Part shown: piece by piece, positions 57,009 to 64,000 of the stretch
Numbering within the stretch: position 1 is the first letter of the stretch
Layout of the letters: every line of letters begins with the position of its first letter
NCBI GenBank assembly: GCA_027603065.1
Contig: JADGJP010000023.1
Location: 347,230-411,229 of the forward strand
DNA length: 64,000 nucleotides
Direction of reading: 5' to 3'
DNA from: Geranomyces variabilis
Taxonomy: Eukaryota; Chytridiomycota; Chytridiomycetes; Spizellomycetales; Powellomycetaceae
Translations under genes and position numbers: made by a program
Notes under the pieces: model-generated
What the model was told of the DNA's origin: nothing
Seen by the model: only the letters and a program-made list of their open reading frames with translations
Databases searched by the model: none

Positions 57009-59419
57009 ATGTCTATCGTTGAGGCCGACGTCCCGACTAGCGTCCTCCGCGTCTCGGACGACAACACCTCGATGCAGCTGGGCGACTTGCTGAGGCGCTG
57101 CCGCATGATCAAGGAATCAAAGATAGCGGCGCAGCGACGCTGGGGCCACTTTCAAGAGGAAGAGGGTATTTTAACCTTGTAGCTGTACGGCTTGCGTTCA
57201 AAAAAGTCGGCTCAACCGCGGCCGCGCCGTGTCATTTATTTGTTAGTGTCACTGTTTGAGGCGAACGTTAAAGAAGCGCGGCAACTGTATGAGCAGCAGC
57301 TGGATGAGCAGCGCCTTGCCGACGACCGACAGACCGAGGCTGCCACCGACTTGCTGTCGTCAGAAGCCCGCAAGCGCGAGCTCGTTGGCATCGTTTCGAA
57401 AATCGCAGCTATCAAAAGCCACACGGCGTGCCAGGACAAAGCCCGCGAGCGTGAACTGGAGTTCCGAGGTAAGGGATACCACGCTGGTGGTCTCAAGTCG
57501 CTATCGCAAATCGAATCCAATTGCAGGACGCAATCCTTTTTGCTCCTGCTTGCCAATCTACTTAACTATTACAATTGTTCTGTTTCCATTTACAAACAGC
57601 CCGACAGAAGCAGAAGCGCGAGGCGTTTGACCGCCGCAATCGCGTTATCGAGGCAACCCAGGCCAAGGAGCGTGAGGAGCTCATGATCACTCAGAGCCGC
57701 GTTTCGGCCAATCTTGGCGTTATTCACCAGCTGGAGTTGCGCGGGATGACGGACGAAGAGAAACGTCAACACAACAAGCAGTACCAGCTTCAGTACCAGC
57801 AACTCAAGATGCGCCAGCAGAAGGAGGCTGAGCAGCAGCGCGAGGTTCAGGTAATATAATTGGTTCCCCTGTGCCGTGCCAGTGTCGTCGACAGTTTGAC
57901 CAACACACTAATGTGCGCTCGCTTCATCCTACAGCTGCTGAAAACGCGTCACCTATCTGAGCAAATGGAGATGGAGCTCCTTGCAGCCACCGAGCTGGAG
58001 GATCTCTCGTCCGAGCACCGCACAATCGAAGATACGCTCCTTGCAACTCAAGTGATGGAGCGTGCTAACGAAGCGTCCAAACTTGACCGCCAGCAGGCCC
58101 AGCTTATGGCCTTGCAGCTCAGAGAGGAGCAGAAAAGCGTTAAAGGATCGCTAATCCACCAGCAAGATCGCCAGCGCAAGACGCTTGAACGGGGCCAGAA
58201 ATCCCTTGCCAAACAGCGCGAACGCATGATGGTGGATGAGGCAGCTTCGATGCTGGTTGATACCGGGGTGAAGAACGCAGCTGGGATAGAGGCTGCGAGC
58301 AACCCTGACATGAGCGACCGAGACACGAGCGAGTTCCACACGTCGGCGGTAGAATCTGTCATGGACGTGACCGATGCCGAAACTACAGAGCAGTCAGCTG
58401 CAGGAGGCGAGGAGCATGATCGCCGTCGCAAGGCTCGATCTGTCAAAGATGCGGCCACCGAGCTCGCTGAGTCGCTTAACAAGGGCGTGCAGCGTCTTAA
58501 GGATCTGGAGATTTCGCACAAACGACTCTACGATTCAATCCGCAGCCAGCACAAGGACCAGTACAGCCAGAAAGTACGCGAGATCAGACGCAAGCAGAGC
58601 CAGCTGCTCAAGGATCAGGAAGACGAGATTCAAGCGATTCGCCGTGAGCAAGTTGCGGACATGGACGAGCTGTTTCAGATTCTCAAGCAGACACAAGCTC
58701 TGCATGACGAGCAAGTCGCGAAGCTCGGCAATTCGTCGAGACGCAACAACATTTCTGGCGCTCGGGGCAACATTATGCCACTTTCGTTTGTAGAAGACAT
58801 CAAAAGCGGCCTTACGCCTGCTGGACGATTGTACAATGATACGGTTGTCTTCCGGACGGCCATTGCTGGCTTCACTAGCCTGACTCCCAAGCAGAGAATC
58901 ACCACCATGCAACTCGTGGCCCAGGCGTTTGACAACGCTCTGCGTGATAACCCGGACGTCTGCAAGGTCGAGAGCACTGGCGATGGATACCTCCTCTGCG
59001 CCGGTCTCGACGACAGCGGCAAAGCCGGAAAGACGTCGGCTCAAGCGGCCCAGGATAAAGACGAATCTGGAAACCCAGAGATGCTTAAACGCAACGTTGA
59101 AATCGCCCTGGACTGCATCCACAGTCTGCAGGACGCCGTCAGCGAGATTGACGCTGCTGCGTTGGAGCTGCCCGCGCTCGCGCTCAAGGTCGGCGTCGCC
59201 CATGGGGCTGTGTCCGCGGGCATACTCGGTGGCCGCGTGCCGCTGTTCAGGATATTTGGTGGGCCGGTAGAGAAAGCCATGGGCATCTCCACTGCAGCTG
59301 AGCCTGGCGGCGTTCTGGTGACCAAAGATATCAAGGACGCGCTGGAGGGCGAGGGCTATACTTTGAACCCGAACCCCAACGACCAGGGTGAAACGTTTTG
59401 GTATGCAGGAAGCCCTTGA
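57009..59419 (+). CDS. Coiled-coil protein with degenerate class III nucleotide-cyclase domain
   Basis: Four exons (57009-57165, 57247-57468, 57600-57850, 57935-59419) give 704 residues. Residues 1-460 are almost pure coiled coil (ARQLYEQQLDEQRLADD, RRNRVIEATQAKEREEL, KVREIRRKQSQLLKDQEDE). From about 480 a class III cyclase fold follows: VVFRTAIAGFTSLTPKQ (equivalent to FADIVGFTALS), KVESTGDGYLLCAGL (equivalent to KTIGDAYMA), KVGVAHGAVSAGILGG and FRIFGGPVEKAMGI (equivalent to the WGDTVNVASRM strand). The first metal-binding Asp is replaced by Ala, and the Asn/Arg transition-state pair appears lost. The fold is therefore likely catalytically inactive, or active only as a partner subunit. Chytrid genomes contain active guanylyl cyclases linked to zoospore signalling; this one could be a scaffold. 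Head-to-head with the P-type ATPase. Confidence 0.82.
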
Positions 59420-59618
59420 GGAACGGAACGAAGACTGGATCTGCTCTGCTTTTTCTGCTCTAGTTATATGCACTATCAGTCTTGTAGTTTTTTCTTTTTG
59501 ATCAGATTCATTTGTAACGAAGACTGACTGAGAGGCCGAGGCGACTTTTAAGCCGCAGCGGGCGCATATTGCTCGTGAGGCGGAAGTAGCCACAAGGTGG
59601 CTATATCATTATGCAAGT

Positions 59619-60749
59619 TTAATCGACCAGATCGCCCCACTTGTTCCTCTTGATGTTGGCGCCCGCTCTTCCGAACGTTTCCTCCATCTCCTCCCTAGTT
59701 CGCGGGATATTTGCGCTGCTGCCCGCCGGGGTAGCCGCGACTGTATCACCGTATGGGCCCATGAGGCCACGTCCGCCTACTGCAGCAACAGCAGGAGTGT
59801 CAAGGTCGCCATACCGGCCGCGCCGGATGTGCCCTTGCCGCTCTTGTTCCAGTTGCTCATCCCGAGTCCGTGGTATGGCGACGGTTTCTAACCGACCCTC
59901 CCCATAGGTAACAGACCGATCGTCCCTTGCATTGTCGTCGCTCGTTGACGGGACCGCAGGTTGACGGCCACTTCTGATTCGGTTCCAAGAGGAGTTTGAG
60001 GCGGGGTTGTTCTGACGGATGGAGTCCCATGACGACGGCGCATCGCCAGTTCCCTGCGCGGGCTCTGCGACCATAGGCGGCGGAACGTCGCCCCTCCGCT
60101 GCCGCCGCGGGTCTGCAGGTTCAGAGGTCACCACTGGAGACATGTCTGGAGACATGATGCTCCCTTCCAGGCCGTAATCATGCCCCTGTTTGATAGGTGC
60201 AGGCGTTCCCGTTGAAGGAAGGGCATTGCTTTGTTCTAGCAACTTTCGCAAATTAGAGTCTGCAGGCAGCGTCGTTGCAAGCAGCTCCCTTGCTCGGGCC
60301 TCTCCAGTTTTCCGACCCACAAGCTCGCCCGTAAGGCCCGTTGCTCCAAGAAGCGCGAGGCCTGGCATCGACTTCCATGCAACCCCTCGATGACGAACTG
60401 AGCACGCAGGAGGAATGAGCATAAGGGACCGCCACCGACTTCAAGGTTGTCAAACTATCAGAACTCAGGGCTTACCCAGCATGACTCCGCCAGCCAGGCC
60501 GACAAAGATGCCGGTCAGATCTTAAAGACACAAAATGACGATGTGAGCGCCTTGCAACATGCAAAATATCCCTTACTCAAGGTGCTGTACAGCCAATCTT
60601 GAGCGCTTTGACGTACATGACGCCACAAAAGTTTTGTTTGCGGCCTCGACGACCTTTTTCTCCTCGAGGGTCGGTGTGTAGTAATTATCGGTAGTTGAGC
60701 CCGGACGCGTAGGCCCCGCGCGGGATGAGGATGGTCTCTCGGCGTTCAT
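59619..60749 (-). CDS. Small membrane protein with repeated TREEMEE...G-tail, unknown
   Basis: Three exons (60749-60617, 60520-60476, 60397-59619) sum to exactly 319 codons. The start MNAERPSSSRAGPTRPGS is disordered. Residues about 40-62 form a helix, then Y-L-T-G-I-F-V-G-L-A-G-G-V-M-L-V. A second hydrophobic stretch is PGLALLGATGLTGELVG, so two short membrane segments are likely. The C-terminal half is hydrophilic and carries two similar motifs, IPRTRDEQLEQERQGHI-RRGRYGD and IPRTREEMEETFGRAGANI-KRNKWGD (split here by hyphens). Each ends with a basic stretch and (Y/W)GD. Similar motifs occur in fungal proteins of unknown role. Possibly a mitochondrial or ER membrane protein; this is inference only. 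Confidence 0.72.
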
Positions 60750-60914
60750 GATAACGAATAAAGTGGTGAACGGTAACTAGTTGAGATGAGGAGTGGTTGA
60801 TGTCGGCGAGCGAGCGGGTGATCTTGCGGTGTTGAGCGGAATTAACGTCACGGTCACAACTATTTAAGTCAGAGGAGTGCTTTTTGGCCAATCTTCGCGT
60901 CTAGTCAATCTCCG

Positions 60915-61029
60915 TCCACAGATTTTTCCACAAGTAGGAGTTGACATCAGAATGCTCGTTGGGATGAGCTCTATTGGTGACGGGGGTATCAAACAAGTAT
61001 AACTCGGATTGACAGAGTTATGACCTTCG
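60915..61029. repeat. Direct repeat element, copy A
   Basis: About 115 bases beginning CCACAGATTTTTCCACAAG and containing GGAGTTGA, AATGCT, CAAGTATA and TCGGA. It closely matches copy B about 159 bases downstream, with mismatches scattered evenly, so this is an old duplication. No coding frame is shared. Its position directly upstream of a transposon-related gene is suggestive. Confidence 0.75.
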
Positions 61030-61073
61030 GATGCCGGAATGTTGAAGCTGTTACTGCGGGCTCTCGTTCTCAG

Positions 61074-61200
61074 CCCACAGATTTTTCCACAAGTGGGAGT
61101 TGATGCCACAATGCTTGTGAGAACGAGGTTTATCTGTGGTGAGGATATCGTGCAAGTATAGCTCGGACTGATGGAGTTTAAGAGTTACGGCCTTGCCTTC
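61074..61200. repeat. Direct repeat element, copy B
   Basis: About 125 bases similar to copy A. It carries extra internal complementarity: CTCGTTCTCA (61063-61072) with TGAGAACGAG (61118-61127), and CCACAGA (61075-61081) with TCTGTGG (61133-61139). The two pairings cross rather than nest. Confidence 0.7.
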
Positions 61201-61465
61201 GCATTGAGTAAAGTCGCGTGCAACCGTGACTAAACTTGAACGCGCTTCGCACTCGCTGCACAGCACCCAACCATTCCCTCCTTTCTCACGCAGACATCTC
61301 TTTTTCTTGTGTCGCCCTCCTCTGCCTGCCTTTGCCCACTACGCTGCACGCCGCAGCATTCTGACTGTGCTGCTCTAAGGTAATTGTACATACTGGCAGC
61401 GCACTCCGCGCACAGCAGTGCCTAACTTTAGTTCCCTCCTTTCTGCAGCTTAATGCTTCACAGCC

Positions 61466-63421
61466 ATGTCTCGTCGCCGCCGCCACTCATTTAACCTACA
61501 ATCTCTTCCACGGACACCACCTCTCGGGTGGCCGCCGCCACCGCCCAGCAAGCGTCAACATTGGAATGAGGAAGCCGCCCGCCATGCTGCAATCTTTGTA
61601 GGAGACGCCAGTGCAATGCAGCTGGACGAGGCTGAGGTAGATGCTGGCGCACAGCTGAACGAGACTGAGGTGGACGCTGGCGCACAGCTGAACGAGACTG
61701 AGGTGGACGCTCACGCAATGGAGCTGGACGAGGTTGAAGAGGTGGATGCCCACGCAATGCAGCTGGACGAGGTTGAGGTGGACGCTTACAACGGCTTGCG
61801 ATGGTGTGCACCTCAGAGGTGGGCCAATTCACATGGCCCTCCACCGCCGCCACCGCTGCCGCCTGCTGAAAGAGCCAGGCGCTCGCCACCCAGCAACTAC
61901 GTGTGTGTCAAAGCATGTTTCGGTTCTATCATTCGCAACAACGAGGATGCTGCAGTGGCAAAGCTTAACGTCTTTTTGCGGCATATGCATCTTATCACTC
62001 AACGGGCGTCATGGATTATCAAGCTGTGGTATGCCAACATGCTACATCCGGAGGTACATGTTGCTGATTCAATTCAAAGCATTATTATGCATTGTATATT
62101 GACTTCTATCTTTTTTCAAATGCGCACAGATCTTGACAGACAATGATATCAAACATCTGCTGGATGCCCTCAATTTTAGTGAAGTCACTCGTGGCGGCAT
62201 CTTTCAAGCCACGCTAATTGAGTACGACGCCAACGTTGAAAACCTGACGGCGGGATCACAAGCAACATTGCCACGTGGCAACCTTTGAAATACGATTGCC
62301 TACACCGCTACCAGCTTGATTACAAACCTTGAAGTCAACATGTCCATCAACTTCATGAAGAAGTTGCGCCAATACGTTGAGCGCAGGTTTCGCATCAAGG
62401 CGATCTTGCGGGAATTCAACCACGTTACCAACAAAAGCATACGCGAGTTTCTGTGTAAACGTCTGCGGCGTCTTTTCAACTGGCTGTGGAGGCTGATTAC
62501 GAACCTAGATGTTCTCTCGGAGGATGAATTACCTGCTTTTGAACCGGCTTTCGAAACTACTTTCTTTGATATTTGGGGTAAGATCTGGAGCATCTTGCCA
62601 GATGATCCAAAACGCTTTGAGTTCAATCTTGCATATGCGGTGGCATGCGAGCCCGCAAAATACGTCGGCACATACTGAGCACTCTCTTGCTTGTGGCAAG
62701 CAGCGCAATTTCCAGCTCTCTTCTTGGCTATACCTGTTCGCACCAGCCATGTTCAATCATATGTCCCGATTGATACAACAACGCTCTTCTATGTTATAAC
62801 TCGCCCACCTGGGTATAGGAAGCTACTGTTCTCAAGTCCGGAGCAAAAGCGGGCACATTGGGATGTACTTTGTGACATCAGTCACAAGTCATTCCAAGAT
62901 CGCGGAAATTACAAGTTTTCAGGTATTGTGATTGACGCTGTCTACGTGCATACGTTACTGTCATACTAATTGCTAAACCTCTATTAGGAACCATCATGAC
63001 GGACGGCGTCGGTGTCTCGGTTGGACATGTTGACATGACCAAGGTCACCGTGACTACAAGGGGCCGTCCCATGATGCCAAAACCACGCAAAGTATCCAAG
63101 GCAGCTCAGCGTGCAGCGGTCAACAGGCTCTACATCGACACACCAGAAAATGCTGCGGTTATTCGTGACCGCATCTTGCATCCAGACCCCGATGCGCCGG
63201 TGATCCTCTGTGATCCGAATATCCGCGATATGCTGTATTTGAAAGAGTACGGCACCGGCACCAACAATATCATGCGGTACACACTCTTGCAGCAGAAGAA
63301 GGAAATGAAGGCTCGCGAGCGTGTTAAGGAGTGCAACAAGGACCGGCTCCGCAACTTGTCAGCACCAGGCAGTACTACGGGATCTTTAGAGGCGACAATG
63401 CCGGGGCACAAGTCAATGCTG
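61466..63421 (+). CDS. Fanzor (eukaryotic TnpB-like RNA-guided nuclease), 3' end outside window
   Basis: Fanzors are eukaryotic relatives of IS200/IS605 TnpB: RNA-guided RuvC nucleases spread by mobile elements. Exons fitted by frame are 61466-62053, 62130-62221, 62315-62577 (GTAAGA donor), 62704-62922, 62988-63421 (GTAAGT donor). The first exon encodes MSRRRRHSFNLQ, acidic 11-residue repeats and poly-Pro. The core begins NYVCVKACFGSII and continues with TNLEVNMSINFMKKLRQYVE and FPALFLAIPVRTSHVQSYVP, then IDTTTLFYV. The hallmark TDGVGVSVGHVDM follows near 62997, and the RuvC-I strand VILCDPNIRDML (catalytic Asp) near 63200. The basic helix LLQQKKEMKARERVKE follows. The remaining RuvC motifs and any guide-RNA region lie beyond an intron and the right edge. 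Frame stops at 62286 and 62676 fall inside inferred introns, so it need not be a pseudogene. Confidence 0.85.
61613..61789 (+). repeat. 33-nt coding tandem repeat in Fanzor exon 1
   Basis: About five imperfect copies of an 11-codon unit (for example GAQLNETEVDA, HAMELDEVEEVDA) give an acidic, Asp/Glu-rich repeat tract. Codon-level copies such as GCGCACAGCTGAACGAGACT at 61648 and 61681 are exact, so expansion is recent. The tract lies ahead of the conserved Fanzor core and probably tolerates length variation. Confidence 0.8.
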
Positions 63422-63430
63422 GTAAGTTAT

Positions 63431-63960
63431 AGCGGCGGTGGATGCTGAGATGCGCGGTGCAGATGTTGAGGTGCACGGCGGATGCTGAGATGCGTGATGC
63501 TGTGATGCGCGATGCCGCTGGTTTGCACGGTGGATGCTGTGATGCTGAAATGCGCGATGCTGTGATGCGCGATGCGCGATGCAGATGCTGGAGTGGGCGG
63601 ATGCTGTGATGCTGAGATGCGCGATGCAGATGCTGGAGTGGGCGGATGCTGTGATGCTGAAATGCGCGATGCTGTGATGCGCGATGCTGTGATGCGCGAT
63701 GCTGAAATGCTGTGATGCGCGGTGCCGCTGGATTGCATGGTGCATGCTGTGATGCTGAGATGCTGTGACTGTGATGCGCGATGCTGTGATGCGCGGTGCC
63801 GCTGGATTGCATGGTGCATGCTGTGATGCGGTGCTGATGTTGGAGTGCACGGCGGATGCTGTGATGCCGCTGGATTGCATGGTGGATGCTGTGACACGAT
63901 GCAGATGTTGGAGTGCACGGCGGATGCTGCGACGCGATGCGCGGTGCCAGTCTTCAACAT
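63431..63960. repeat. GATGC minisatellite in a Fanzor intron
   Basis: About 530 bases of tandem imperfect 12-15 nt units such as GATGCTGTGATGCGC and GATGCTGAGATGCGC, with interspersed GGTGCCGCTGGATTGCATGG and GCAGATGCTGGAGTGGGCGG segments that form a higher-order period of roughly 60-110 bases. It starts 10 bases after the GTAAGT donor that closes Fanzor exon 5. The minus-strand His/Ser/Ala-rich ORFs here are repeat artefacts. Confidence 0.9.
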
Positions 63961-63978
63961 CAGTCACCGGAAACTAAC

Positions 63979-64000
63979 TTTTTTTTTTTTTTTTTTTTTT
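63979..64000. other. Terminal poly(T) run at window edge
   Basis: At least 21 T residues end the window after GGAAACTAAC. They may be an intronic polypyrimidine tract, an assembly end or part of a retroelement tail, and cannot be resolved here. CTAAC followed by a T-run would suit a branch point and acceptor of the Fanzor intron. Confidence 0.6.

Larger units (their letters stand above)
60750..61465. other. Intergenic region upstream of the Fanzor gene
   Basis: 716 bases between divergent genes, dominated by a duplicated element (60915-61029 and 61074-61200). The right part (61250-61460) is C/T-rich and probably holds the Fanzor promoter and leader. No TATA box or RNA gene is obvious. Confidence 0.4.

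Noticed and set aside
62286-62678. In-frame TGA codons in the Fanzor region suggesting a pseudogene
   Set aside because: Both stops fall inside segments bounded by plausible donors and acceptors (62222-62314 and 62578-62703). Removing them keeps one frame through all exons.
63375-63967. His/Ser/Ala-rich minus-strand ORFs in the GATGC array
   Set aside because: All three minus frames are open because the repeat lacks stops; a repeat artefact.

Overview
The window reads as a compact, intron-rich fungal genome of moderately high GC. Introns are mostly 40-110 nt with GTAAG/GTGAG-type donors, CTAAC/CTAAT-like branch sites and short intergenic gaps. A flagellated (zoosporic, chytrid-like) lineage is likely. 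The fungal core genes (ORC3, SIN1/AVO1, RPD3-type HDAC, RRP6, LSM8, NAC-beta) sit beside genes usually lost in non-flagellated fungi: the axonemal dynein assembly factor DNAAF5/HEATR2, a nephrocystin-3-like NACHT protein, a BK/Slo-type K+ channel, a Na+/K+-ATPase-like P-type ATPase and a coiled-coil cyclase-domain protein. Exon models were assembled by hand from splice sites and reading frame, so 5' ends are the weakest part.

Layout, left part (1-22 kb): ORC3 (+), DNAAF5 (-), a GT-A-like putative glycosyltransferase (+) sharing a short divergent promoter with DNAAF5, SIN1/AVO1 (-), a membrane-anchored NUDIX hydrolase (+), a class I histone deacetylase (+), a putative mitochondrial protein (-), RRP6 (+), LSM8 (+) and NAC-beta (-). 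These are housekeeping functions: replication origin licensing, TORC2, chromatin, RNA decay and nascent-chain handling.

Middle (22-47 kb): a seven-transmembrane protein (-), a small TATA-driven ORF (+), an acylated nephrocystin-3-like NACHT protein (+), a secreted Ser/Thr/Ala-rich wall-type protein (+), a gene-poor stretch with an ankyrin-like relic, a Slo K+ channel (+), a small Cys-rich TATA-driven ORF (-), and a coiled-coil protein with a possible frameshift. A 2.7 kb repeat-rich gap follows (GACGAC-type minisatellite, AG microsatellite). Then come a DUF4614-like protein (+), a helical proline-rich protein (-) and a repetitive coiled-coil protein (+).

Right part (47-64 kb): a large WD40 protein (+), a Na+/K+-ATPase-like pump (-) divergent from a coiled-coil pseudo-cyclase (+), a small two-TM protein (-), a duplicated ~120 bp intergenic element, and a multi-exon Fanzor (eukaryotic TnpB-like RNA-guided nuclease) gene. 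The Fanzor runs off the right edge through an intron filled by a GATGC minisatellite and a terminal poly(T). The Fanzor locus is the most notable find. The pseudo-cyclase, the nephrocystin-like protein with a degenerate P-loop and the altered cation-site residues of the pump are the next most worth checking.
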